Origin: JAFEDN01 sp963712715
GTDB taxonomy: Bacteria > Pseudomonadota > Gammaproteobacteria > Coxiellales > Coxiellaceae
DNA: 64,000 nucleotides
NCBI GenBank assembly: GCA_963712715.1
Contig: CAVQJI010000015.1
Location: 1-64,000, forward strand
Direction of reading: 5' to 3'
The translations under genes and the position numbers were made by a program. Positions 29,638-38,590 of the stretch are shown piece after piece. The first letter of the stretch is position 1. Every line of letters starts with the position of its first letter. The notes below the pieces were generated by a model that was given only the letters and a program-made list of their open reading frames with translations, was not told where the DNA came from and searched no databases.

Positions 29638-29666
29638 ATTATAGCAAATAAATAGGTACGTGCCTA
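29638..29666 (-). promoter_or_regulatory. Antitoxin promoter and near-palindromic operator
   Basis: On the minus strand TATAAT (29643-29638) lies 42 bases before the antitoxin ATG. The near-palindrome TAGGTACGTGCCTA (29653-29666, one mismatched pair) falls where the spacer and -35 box would be, a usual place for Phd/YefM binding. Confidence 0.4.
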
Positions 29667-29714
29667 CATTTTTAATCTTTTTATTAAAAGGAAATTTTCT
29701 ACGAAAATTATCTA

Positions 29715-29768
29715 TGTCCCTTTACAAAGGGACAGAAAAGCTCTAATATGTCCCTATAAGGAGGGACA
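29715..29768. promoter_or_regulatory. Tandem TGTCCCT-N6-AGGGACA operators before the ATPase gene
   Basis: Two perfect inverted repeats, 29715-29734 and 29749-29768, with starts 34 bases apart. The second covers the ribosome site (AGGAGGGA) and ends two bases before the ATG at 29771. Placement suggests repression of transcription or translation. The binding protein is unknown. Confidence 0.6.
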
Positions 29769-29770
29769 GA

Positions 29771-31055
29771 ATGGCTTCAGATTACATTTCATTATTAAGC
29801 AGTCTATTAACAGAGTTTAAAGACACGTTGGATTTGCTGGACGGCTCTGTCGTGCGGGAATTCTCTTTCCCTGAAATGGCTAATAAAATCAAAGTGGCGA
29901 TAGGTGTGCGCCGATCCGGGAAAACGTATTTATGCTTACAAAAAATCAGGCAATATTTAGAATCAGGTGATAGCCTTCTCAAGGATTCTATATCTTAACT
30001 TCGAAGACGATCGACTTGCGCCGGCGACACAGGAAACATTAGTCAGTCTATTAGAAGCGTTTTACACCCTGCATCCTGAAAACCACGATCTGACTTGTTA
30101 TTTGTTTTTGGATGAAATTCAAAACGTGACGGACTGGCCCATGGTCATTAGACGGTTTTTTGATACCCGTCGCGTCAATATATTTCTCACCGGATCTTCT
30201 GCAAAATTATTAAGTAAAGAAATTGCCACTTCTCTGCGCGGACGTTCGATAGCCACAGAAGTCTGGCCATTTAGCTTTAAAGAATATTTGGCAGCGCGGC
30301 AGCTAAAAATGCCGGCTTATCCGGCTGCAAAAAAATCTCGTGATCAAATGCGCATGTACTTATTAAATTATTTGGTGGAAGGTGGATTTCCTGACACCAT
30401 TGCCTCTTCCTTCAGTGAGCGGATACAGGTATTGCAGGAATTAGTCGATGTCGTGGTTTTTAGAGATATCATTGAGCGTCATGGAATAACCAATATTACT
30501 TTAATAAAATATTTAATCAAAACGCTGATCAATAATATTTCCACACGATTTTCTGTCAATAAATTCTGTAAAGATCTTAAAAGTCAGGGAATTCAGGCCG
30601 GCAAAAATACTATTCACGATTATTTAAATTATGTGGAAGATGCTTTTTTAATCTTCGGTGTGCCTGTCTATTCTGACTCTCTACGAAAAATTCAAAACAG
30701 TCCAAAAAAAATTTATGTTGTTGATCCGGGATTATATCATGCTTATGCCATCAGCTATCATGGTGGAAGTCAATTGAAAAACGCGGGTCGTGTTTTTGAA
30801 AATTTTGTGTATCTCAATTTTCGTCGTTTAAAACGGGAAATTTATTATTACATCACTAAAAATAGTTTCGAAGTAGATTTTTTAACGAGAAGTCTGGATG
30901 GTTCAATGAATTTATATCAAATCGCATGGGAAACCGATGACGCGGAAACGATCGCTCGTGAACAGCGTGCTCTGGATGAAGCCAAACATGAATTAGGTAT
31001 TGAAGGCGTTATCCTGACTCCTGAAAATTTTCTTTCTTATTTCGATTTGCCATAG
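29771..31055 (+). pseudogene. DUF4143-type AAA ATPase, one frameshift
   Basis: ATP-binding protein of the AAA_14/DUF4143 class, common and mobile-looking in bacteria, function unknown. The Walker A motif is VGVRRSGKTYLCL-like (GVRRSGKTY, about 29908-29934); a frame change near 29980 leads to ILYLNFEDDRLAPATQE, then Walker B YLFLDEIQNV, the sensor segment NIFLTGSSAKLLSKEIATSL and the DUF4143 part (VEGGFPDT, FRDIIERH, YVVDPGLYHAYA, FENFVYLNFRR, FEVDFLT). The last segment resembles a degenerate PD-(D/E)xK nuclease fold. About 427 residues joined. The tandem operators sit immediately upstream. Confidence 0.85.
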
Positions 31056-31078
31056 GGTGACCGGGGAAAATCAGTATT

Positions 31079-31231
31079 AAGGTTATTTTACTGCAGGCGT
31101 TTCTTTAAGCGAAGTCCTGCGATAATGCACAGACTAAAAATTCCAAGGAATAAACCATACCAAATGCCCGTTCCGCCCAGGTATGAAAGCCCAGCCAGTA
31201 TGCGCTGGCGAGTCCAATCAGCATATAAATT
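31079..31231 (-). repeat. Duplicated 3' end of the MATE gene
   Basis: This stretch repeats 32890-33046, which is the 3' end of the MATE transporter gene and its stop. The copies differ by a few substitutions and a 4-base gap (GGAG missing here). It has no function as a gene. The second ATPase and a small palindromic element lie between the two copies, so the duplication probably arose when that segment was inserted. Confidence 0.85.
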
Positions 31232-31270
31232 GATTGGGATCAATCTTCAGTAATAATTGACTCCATATAA

Positions 31271-32578
31271 TCAAATACTTAAAAAATCTGCTAGTGTGAT
31301 TCCGGTGATTTTTTGGGTATTAAAAGATTTTTTATTGATAACGGTCAGTTCACCGTTCTGAAAAGTATTTAAAAACCAGATAAAATCAGTAGGATGTGCG
31401 ACTCCTGTCTTAACTTCAAGATACCTATTTTTTTCGGGTAATATAAAATCAATTTCATGATCATGCGATTGCCAAAAATGAATATGTTCAGGAAGTTCAT
31501 CGGCGCTGGATATGCAGATTCGACGCCAAATTTCTTGAGCGACAGCCCACTCAAAAATAGCGCCTAACTCCTCACCTAAACTTTTTAAGTCGGCAATGGT
31601 GCGTGGTTTTTTAGGGTGCCAACAAATAGCCGCAAGCAAATTAACAAAATGATATTTGCAAGGTTTGCGAAATATAGCGATTTTTCGCTGCGGATCATAA
31701 GGGAAAGCCGGAATGATCGTCAATAGATCGGCCAATAGATCAATATAACCTTGCGCCATGGTATTATTCGACAAACCGCTTTCCCGCGCTAATTTTGCTT
31801 GACCAATCGGAGTACCCGCCATCCGATAAAGACTTTGTAATACCGCCAACAAATGCGAACGAGAACGTCCGCTTGCCGAAAATTCTCCAAGCACCCAGTC
31901 ACTGACAATAGATATCACATAATCCGGCAACCGGCCGGTTTCCGCGATTGCATTTATTCCAATGGGTGAGCCGCCAGATAAAATATAAGCCCACAGCGAA
32001 TCTTCCCGAAAAAAATCACCACATTTTTTTAAAAATTCTGAGTAAGAAATCGGTGTAAAAATATAATTTGTACGGTCCAGCTTACCTTTTCTGCCAGGCA
32101 AGCGCTCAATGCCTCGACGCAAATCGGCGGCCTTCGACCCTGTCGTCACCAACAAAATATTTTTCAATTCTCCGGCATCGGCTAATCGCTTAATCGCTTT
32201 TTGCCAATCATCAATTGCCGTTATTTCGTCAATAAATAATCGCTTTACTTTAGCATTTGGATTAAATAATGCGATGAGTACTCTGATTGCTTTGATTAAC
32301 TCGGTGCGATCTGTGATTTCATCTCCATTCAAATATAATGCAGCGCCTGGCCCAAATTCGGTGATGGTGTCAGCCACCTGTTGTTCGAGCCAGGTGCTTT
32401 TGCCATACTGCCGCGGTCCTCTGATCAGCATAATGCCGGGTTCTTGTGGTAGTACAGGTAATCCAAAATTTGGCTCAAAAACAAATCGGAGAGTTTTGAG
32501 GTTATCCAAATGAGGTAACACGCCTGGAACAGCGATGTTTCCGTTTATAAGAGATTGATTTATTTGATTATTATCCAA
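31271..32578 (-). CDS. DUF4143-type AAA ATPase
   Basis: 435 residues, intact. Walker A is IRGPRQYGKSTWLEQQ, Walker B RLFIDEITAI, the sensor region ILLVTTGSKAADLRRGIERL, and the C-terminal part has ILSGGSPIGINAIAETG, LGAIFEWAVAQEIWRRI and HEIDFILPEKNRYLEVKTG. The last segment (D-F ... E-V-K) is a PD-(D/E)xK-like nuclease core. It is only distantly related to the ATPase at 29771 (different Walker A context). It lies between two copies of the MATE gene end, so it looks like an inserted cassette. An inverted-repeat operator lies upstream at 32600-32642. Function unknown. Confidence 0.85.
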   Translation of the reverse strand: MDNNQINQSLINGNIAVPGVLPHLDNLKTLRFVFEPNFGLPVLPQEPGIMLIRGPRQYGKSTWLEQQVADTITEFGPGAALYLNGDEITDRTELIKAIRVLIALFNPNAKVKRLFIDEITAIDDWQKAIKRLADAGELKNILLVTTGSKAADLRRGIERLPGRKGKLDRTNYIFTPISYSEFLKKCGDFFREDSLWAYILSGGSPIGINAIAETGRLPDYVISIVSDWVLGEFSASGRSRSHLLAVLQSLYRMAGTPIGQAKLARESGLSNNTMAQGYIDLLADLLTIIPAFPYDPQRKIAIFRKPCKYHFVNLLAAICWHPKKPRTIADLKSLGEELGAIFEWAVAQEIWRRICISSADELPEHIHFWQSHDHEIDFILPEKNRYLEVKTGVAHPTDFIWFLNTFQNGELTVINKKSFNTQKITGITLADFLSI

Positions 32579-32599
32579 TTTGCAATTTTCCTGGTTTGT

Positions 32600-32642
32600 C
32601 TAACAGTCTAACTGTTAGTATAGCTAACCGTTAGACTGTTAG
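32600..32642. promoter_or_regulatory. Inverted-repeat operator before the second ATPase
   Basis: Arms CTAACAGTCTAAC (32600-32612) and GTTAGACTGTTAG (32630-32642) are exact reverse complements. Between and overlapping them lie two 11-mers, CTAAC-T-GTTAG and CTAAC-C-GTTAG. The site starts 22 bases upstream of the ATPase start. The layout parallels the paired inverted repeats before the other ATPase, though the sequence differs. Confidence 0.6.
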
Positions 32643-32707
32643 CAAGATGGTGTAGAATTTTGTGGAAAATAGAATATTTAAAGAGGAAGGATGAGAGAAT
32701 CCTAAAG

Positions 32708-32886
32708 GTCAATGGCACTAAGTTAAGCACATAACCAGTAATAACCCCCTCTCCCCTTGTGGGAGAGGGAAGGGGTGAGGGGTGGAATGCGGCAGTTATC
32801 GTCGTGAAAAGTGCCGCGTTCTCCACCCTCACCCTAACCCTCTCCCATCAAGGGAGAGGGGATAATAGCTTAACTTAGTGCCATTG
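32708..32886. mobile_element. Small palindromic MITE-like element with 8-bp target duplication
   Basis: Terminal inverted repeats AATGGCACTAAGTTAAGC (32711-32728) and its reverse complement near 32868-32885. Inner inverted segments are rich in C and G (CCCCTCTCCC and its complement). The direct repeat TCCTAAAG lies at 32700-32707 and 32887-32894, the mark of an insertion. No coding capacity. Lies between the second ATPase and the MATE gene. Confidence 0.75.
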
Positions 32887-32900
32887 TCCTAAAGATTATT

Positions 32901-34235
32901 TTACTGCAGGCGTTTCTTTAAGCGAAGTCCTGCGATAATGCACAGACTAAAAATTCCAAGGAATAAACCGTACCAAATGCCCGTTCCGCCCAGGGAGGTA
33001 TGAAAGCCCAGCCAGTATGCGCTGGCGAGTCCAATCAGCAGATAACATACGATGCTGATGATCATGGGAGTGAAAGTGTCTTTAAGTCCGCGCAAAGCCC
33101 CGATAATAATGGATTGCGCGCCGTCGAAACAAAGAATTAAGCTGGATACAATCAGGAAAAGCTGCGCGGTGGAAAAAACATTATTTAAATGGGCTCTATC
33201 AGGTAAAAATAATTTGACTATGGCATGCGGAGTGCTGACAAACAGAATGGACAAAAGAATGGAAATCACCAGACCCGTCGATAATCCCAGATAAACAGTT
33301 CGTCTGGCTTTCGCTAAATCGTTTGCCGCGTAAGCGTGACCCACTTCCAGGGCAGTGATCACTGAAATTGCCATCGGTAGATTAAAAGCGATCGAGATGC
33401 ATTGTAGGGCAATTTGAAAAGCGGCTAAAGTAGTCACTCCAAAATAACCCATGAATAGCGCCGCGGCTAAAAAAGTCACCATATCCAACACATTGATGAC
33501 GCCACTGAAGCTTCCCACAACCCACAATGCCTTGAGCTGCGTCAGATCGGGTTTGCTCAACTGGAAGGAGACATAATATTTCAAAATGGACTGTTTCCGG
33601 CAATAAAACAATAAACTGAAGAACATGAACCAGCACACCCCGGCACTGGCATAGCCAATACCGGCGATACCCAGCGCCGGAAAACCATATTTGCCATAGA
33701 TAAGGATGTAATTGGCTATAAATGTGAGTGGTAGGGAGATAAAGCACACCACCATAACTGCCCTTGCCAGGGCAAACGCTGATATAAATTCCCGCATAGT
33801 ATAAAAAAGTAGAAAACCGGGAATTCCCCATGTCAAACCCTGCAATAGCCTTTGAGCGTCGGCAGCTACTTTGGGATCCTGCCCCATCATGACCAGGTAC
33901 TCAGGCGCTTGCCAGGCCAGCAGCATCATGGGAATGGAGACTCCCAGAGCTAAATAAATCGCCTGATGTAGGAGTGATTGAATATTATTATTTGTCCCAG
34001 CACCGCGGGCGTGGACAATCGACACTCCCACGCTACTTAATACTCCTCGACAAAACACCAGTAAAGTTATAAATATAGTGGTCCCCAGAGCGCCGGCTGC
34101 CAGCGCGCCAGGGCCTAACCATCCCATCATGAGTGTATCTATAAATTGCATGCCTTTTTGCGCTAAAAAAGCCGCCACTAAGGGTAAGCATAGTTTAACA
34201 AAAACATTAATTTCCCGGATTGTAAAAAACTTCAC
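32901..34235 (-). CDS. MATE-family multidrug efflux transporter (NorM-like)
   Basis: 444 residues with about twelve hydrophobic spans in two homologous halves. The start is REINVFVKLCLPLVAAFLAQ; then FIDTLMMGWLGPGALAAGAL, the MATE signature for helix 1-2, and the second half GSFSGVINVLDMVTFLAAAL. MATE pumps export cationic drugs using a sodium or proton gradient. Intact. It lies 10 bases after the xseA stop on the same strand, so the two may be co-transcribed. Its 3' end is duplicated at 31079-31231. Confidence 0.9.
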   Translation of the reverse strand: MKFFTIREINVFVKLCLPLVAAFLAQKGMQFIDTLMMGWLGPGALAAGALGTTIFITLLVFCRGVLSSVGVSIVHARGAGTNNNIQSLLHQAIYLALGVSIPMMLLAWQAPEYLVMMGQDPKVAADAQRLLQGLTWGIPGFLLFYTMREFISAFALARAVMVVCFISLPLTFIANYILIYGKYGFPALGIAGIGYASAGVCWFMFFSLLFYCRKQSILKYYVSFQLSKPDLTQLKALWVVGSFSGVINVLDMVTFLAAALFMGYFGVTTLAAFQIALQCISIAFNLPMAISVITALEVGHAYAANDLAKARRTVYLGLSTGLVISILLSILFVSTPHAIVKLFLPDRAHLNNVFSTAQLFLIVSSLILCFDGAQSIIIGALRGLKDTFTPMIISIVCYLLIGLASAYWLGFHTSLGGTGIWYGLFLGIFSLCIIAGLRLKKRLQ

Positions 34236-34245
34236 TCTGTAAACC

Positions 34246-35440
34246 TTATTCGATTATTTTTTTAACCAGGCATTCACAGCCCCCTTGCGCAAATTTAATC
34301 GTGAGTTTATCTCCGTTAGACAGAAATTGCGAACTCACAACAATGTTTTGGGTTTTGGTGTCCCTGACGATGGCGTAACCCCGGTCCAGTGTTTTTAGAG
34401 GACTTAACGTCTGTAAAGCCTGAGAAGCCTGATTTAATAGAGTGTGATTATGCTGTAAAAAACGCCGCTGCGCCAACATTAGCCGATGCTCAAGCTGATC
34501 CAGATTCTGGGCCTGATCCTGCAGACGTTGTCCTGGATGACGCAAACGCTTGCTGATATGCAGCAAATACGACTGGGCATGACGAAGCCGCGACACCAGT
34601 AGATGCAGCAGTCGCTGTTGCAAACTTTCAATTTGCTGAGTCCATTCGCGACTATCGGGGCTGACCCGTTCTGCCGCGGCGGAAGGTGTCGGCGCCCGAA
34701 CGTCTGCTACAAAGTCAGCGATGGTAAAATCGACTTCATGGCCAACGCCGGTAATGATGGGGATTTCGCTGGCGTAAATGGCTCTGGCGACAATTTCCTC
34801 GTTAAATGACCACAGATCTTCTAAGGAGCCGCCGCCGCGCGCCAAAATGATCACGTCACATTCACGCCGCTGATTTGCAATTTCAAGCGCGGCTGCGATT
34901 TTTCGCGCAGCCTGTTCCCCTTGCACCAGACTTGGATAAATAATCACGGGAATGGCCGGAAAGCGGCGTTTTAAAACGGTTAAAATATCATGGATGGCGG
35001 CCCCGGTCGGAGAGGTGATAACGCCAATGGTTTTCGGAAGAGTGGGAAGGGGTTTTTTTTTAGCTTCGGCAAACAGGCCATCTTCCTGAAGGCGTTGTTT
35101 TAAAGCTTCAAACTTTTTTTGCAGTAATCCCACACCATTGTCTTCGATCTGCTGAATGATCAGCTGGAACTCGCCGCGCGCTTCGTACAGGCTGGTTTGC
35201 GCCAAAGCCAAAACCTGCAGGCCGTTTTTCAGTGGGAAAGGCAGGCGTCGCCCATTCATCCGAAACAGGGCGCAACGTACTTGCGCCTGAGCGTCCTTGA
35301 GCGAAAAATAATAATGTCCGGAAGTGGCCTGTATCAGATTGGATATTTCACCGCTAATCCAGCAACTGCCCCAGAGAGCCTTCCAGCAATTGCCGGGCCA
35401 GTGAGTTTAATTCCGTGACGCTAAAAATATGTTTTTCCAT
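34246..35440 (-). pseudogene. xseA: Exodeoxyribonuclease VII large subunit, one frameshift
   Basis: With XseB, degrades single-stranded DNA to oligonucleotides. The start at 35440 reads MEKHIFSVTELNSLARQLLE then GSLGQL. One extra base near 35368 breaks the conserved WISGEISN segment of the OB-fold. The rest is open: SGHYYFSLKDAQAQVRCALF, RRLPFPLKNGLQVLA, the catalytic core (IGVITSPTGAAIHDILTVL, RRFPAIPVIIYP, VIILARGGGSLEDLWSFN, ITGVGHEVDFTIADFVAD, RAPTPSAAAE) and a coiled-coil tail. About 398 residues, close to family length. A single-base insertion in an otherwise complete gene suggests either recent loss or an error in the sequence. Confidence 0.92.
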
Positions 35441-35525
35441 GGGACTTATGATTGTAAAGCATAAGCGCCTTGGAGGCCAGAATGTCCTGCGTGAGCTGAA
35501 GTCAATTTTTTATTGACTCTAAGAG

Positions 35526-38210
35526 TTATTTATTAAGATCTAATAATATGACCTGTCTTGGATAGGTCACTTTGTTGATTAAACTTATTTTGATCTCCCA
35601 AAATTTTCTGAAATTTTGGATTAGAGCTTGATAATTCTCGCCACGAATTAGCCTTCGATATTGCTTGATAAACGGCTTCCGTATGGGGATGCCGCTTCCG
35701 GTCAAAAAACCTCCTGTTGGTTTCTGTAGGCGTTTGTCTACCTTGGATTTAAATTCGCGCAAAGTAATTTCTTCTCCGTTTTTATCTTTACTCTTAATTA
35801 AATCTTGCAATTCCTTAATTCCATCAGGAATAGAGATAAGACATTTAGTTGCCCAATATTGACTATCCAGAATTAAAGCTTTCAGAGTTGGAGAAATGTA
35901 CAGTACTTCCGGAATTGCAACTTTTTCAATATAAGTAGCAGAAAATTGTGCTGCAGCATTGGAAGAAAATTCTGGATCTTTCGCTTTTTGCAATAATTTC
36001 TCAATAAAAGGAACTGCATCTTCATTTTCATTTTCTGAAAAATTCTCTCTAAATAGATCCCATCCAGTTATTTTTGTAGTTTTATTCTCATCTTTTATGG
36101 AATAAGAAGTATCGAGTAAGTTTTTAATATGGCTAGGACCTTTGTTAGAATCAAAACCTTTAAGAATATTCGACAATGTGGTTTCTTTGGCATCGACTAT
36201 TTGTTTATTTTGAACGGATCCGGTCTTTTCATCTACTGGTTTTTTTGCTTCTTCCCGGGCTGTTTTTAACTCAAGGATTCCAGCTATTTGAAGGGCATTG
36301 GATTGGATGACATCTCCGCAACCTTCCAGAGATTTTTCTGAATAAATCCGTTTTTTTTCATCTGAAGGTGGCGAAAATAAACGATTGCACATACCAGTTC
36401 TTTTTTCCCACGGTTGATCTAACATTTTTCCTATTTTTGTTTTAATATCTCCTTTGAGATTCGACAAAAATTTAAGAAATTCCTCTTTTTGATCAGATTT
36501 CAAATAAGGATAAACCCTTTTCGCAAAATCCAACAAAAAGTAGTCATCCAGTTTTTCTTTTATGTGAATCTGAAGGATGAGAGTTAAGTGGTTATTAAAT
36601 AAAATATTTTTTTCTTCTTCTCCTAAGTAGTTAAAACCCTTATCGTAAAATTTATATAAAGTAACTAAAGTATGGATATTATCCAATACTGGATTGTTAT
36701 GACAATCTTTTATTTTTTTCAATAAACTATTATAAGACTCCGATACTGCTATTTTTTGTATTTCCTGGATAGTAGACTCATCGAAGCGTTTCCTTGCGTA
36801 CAGCCAAAAATTGTTAGTATTTTCTTTATTAAGCTTGGATAATTTCACTTCAGCGAATTTAAGAATTACTTTTTTTATACTATCAAGATGTTGGGATGAT
36901 ACATTTTTGAGCAAATAAATAATTGCAGAAAAATCTTTTACACCTTTAGTAAAAATTATATCAGTAGAGTTTAACAAATCATTTGCATATTTCGCTATTC
37001 CATCATAAATAGATAAAGCCTGGAGAAAGGATTCTCTTTGATAGTCATTTAATTTATATTTACCAAGAAATTTATTTAATAGATCCTCGATTTGATCTGT
37101 CGGGTCTCGAGTAAGCAGTAAATAATGAATGGCTGCTAGATCTTTTAAATTCAAATAAGAACTTTTGAAAGGATCTGGATCTTTTGAGTTTAATAAATTG
37201 TTTGCATATGTAAATAATCCTATATGATCAGCAGCTGTGTGTAGAGCTGATTCATTTCCTTTTACATAATGACCATAGTCATTATTATTTAATTTATTAT
37301 CATTTCCATTAAAATGATAAAAAGAAACGGTATAATTGTCTTCATTTATTTTGTTTTCTTTTAGATTGTCATTATCTATGTGTAAAATTTTGAAAGAAAT
37401 ATTTTTTTTCTTGCCAATAAGTTGATGGATAGCAGATTGAATATTTTTTACTTTATTAGATGTACTATCTGGTTCATCTTTTTTTGGTGTAGAGATTTCG
37501 TGGGAGGCAAAAACATGTTTTTGATCAGGTTTTTGATTTAGATGATGTTGAATCTCTTCAGTCAGGAATTTAGGATCCAGAGTTACAGGCTCATCTTTCT
37601 GCCTATGAAAAAAGAAACCAAATGAGAAATTATTTTCCTTAGCTTGAGTGTGTGAAAAATAAAATAATGGTAATAAGTAGGGATTTATTTTTTCAGGATT
37701 TAAAACATTATTTAAAGCCGTGCCATTGATATTAAAGCTTAAAATGGGAAGATCTTTTTTTGTAGGAGCAAAATCATCATCCTCATTATCACTTTCTTCT
37801 CCGTCTATTTTTTCTGGGAGATCGATATCGTCTCCAGCCTCAACATCGAAATCATCATCATTATCCTGATCGTTTTGTTGGCTTTTTCTTTGAGATAAAT
37901 TTTTACTTTTTTCTAAATCTTCTAATAAAGGAGCAGATTCATTCTGTCTTTTAGCGTTAATATTAAGTAAACTTTTAATAATTTCATAGGATTCGTTATC
38001 TTTATTCAGATTAAACCTTTGTTCTGCTAATTCCATGGCATTATAATTATTTTCCTTAACAGTAGTTAAATTTGCAAGCGTCTTATAGTTGTTAGGTTTT
38101 GTATGTGCTTTTATATATGAATTTACTTCAGAGAGACTTCCATTCTTAACTAACTGAAGAAAGTTTACTGCTGTACGCATATTTAATTTATCCTCTTTAG
38201 TCTTTAACAT
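35526..38210 (-). CDS. Large effector-like protein of unknown function
   Basis: 894 residues, intact; an alternative start at 38180 (MRTAVNFLQLVKNG) drops the first ten. No signal peptide or membrane span. The N-terminus (FLQLVKNGSLSEVNSYIKAH then AMELAEQRFN) resembles degenerate ankyrin-type helices. Residues about 115-150 are strongly acidic (DNDDDFDVEAGDDIDLPEK, ESDNEDDDF). The rest is Lys/Asn/Leu-rich and helical, with repeat-like segments LFTYANNLLNSKDPDPF and IAKYANDLLNSTDIIF about 80 residues apart, each followed by an AIHYLL or AIIYLL helix. Size, AT-rich composition and lack of homologues known to me fit a secreted effector of an intracellular bacterium, but no secretion signal can be shown. 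Confidence 0.5.
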   Translation of the reverse strand: MLKTKEDKLNMRTAVNFLQLVKNGSLSEVNSYIKAHTKPNNYKTLANLTTVKENNYNAMELAEQRFNLNKDNESYEIIKSLLNINAKRQNESAPLLEDLEKSKNLSQRKSQQNDQDNDDDFDVEAGDDIDLPEKIDGEESDNEDDDFAPTKKDLPILSFNINGTALNNVLNPEKINPYLLPLFYFSHTQAKENNFSFGFFFHRQKDEPVTLDPKFLTEEIQHHLNQKPDQKHVFASHEISTPKKDEPDSTSNKVKNIQSAIHQLIGKKKNISFKILHIDNDNLKENKINEDNYTVSFYHFNGNDNKLNNNDYGHYVKGNESALHTAADHIGLFTYANNLLNSKDPDPFKSSYLNLKDLAAIHYLLLTRDPTDQIEDLLNKFLGKYKLNDYQRESFLQALSIYDGIAKYANDLLNSTDIIFTKGVKDFSAIIYLLKNVSSQHLDSIKKVILKFAEVKLSKLNKENTNNFWLYARKRFDESTIQEIQKIAVSESYNSLLKKIKDCHNNPVLDNIHTLVTLYKFYDKGFNYLGEEEKNILFNNHLTLILQIHIKEKLDDYFLLDFAKRVYPYLKSDQKEEFLKFLSNLKGDIKTKIGKMLDQPWEKRTGMCNRLFSPPSDEKKRIYSEKSLEGCGDVIQSNALQIAGILELKTAREEAKKPVDEKTGSVQNKQIVDAKETTLSNILKGFDSNKGPSHIKNLLDTSYSIKDENKTTKITGWDLFRENFSENENEDAVPFIEKLLQKAKDPEFSSNAAAQFSATYIEKVAIPEVLYISPTLKALILDSQYWATKCLISIPDGIKELQDLIKSKDKNGEEITLREFKSKVDKRLQKPTGGFLTGSGIPIRKPFIKQYRRLIRGENYQALIQNFRKFWEIKISLINKVTYPRQVILLDLNK

Positions 38211-38333
38211 TTAAATCTTTAGGTTAAATATTACATTATATTCCTTAAGGCAATATTAATTTTAAAACTATTTTTTTTAATATCTTTTAATATCAAATAC
38301 TTAATGGAAATCATAAAAGCGGTGCCCCATTGT

Positions 38334-38522
38334 GTGTCATTCCAGCGAAAGCTCATAGGCGTCAGGTTAAGGAATTTTAACCGTCATTGCGAGCGCCAGC
38401 GGAGCAATCCAGTGCGAGCTTTGTGGAAATTTTGTACTGGATTACTTCGCTGGCGCTCGCAATGACGGCGTCTTTTGGGAAAAAAGTCCTTAGCCTGACC
38501 CCTGCCTTCGCTGGAATGACAC
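38334..38522. repeat. Nested palindromic repeats
   Basis: An outer inverted repeat (GTGTCATTCCAGCGAA at 38334-38349 and its complement at 38507-38522), a middle pair (TCAGGTTAAGGA / TCCTTAGCCTGA) and an inner copy of the GTCATTGCGAGCG palindrome (38383-38466). It looks like one palindrome family inserted at the centre of another. The rest of the 380-base gap (38211-38590) shows nothing else. Confidence 0.75.
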
Positions 38523-38590
38523 GCCTAAAATGAGTTTTTTAGCCGAAAATTTTATAAAATAGATGGGCTTACTAAATATGTACAACACGT

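Noticed and set aside
4526..29710. 17-base match TTTTCTACGAAAATTAT near 4529 and 29695
   Set aside because: Short, AT-rich and palindromic, so chance is likely; no shared context between the two sites.
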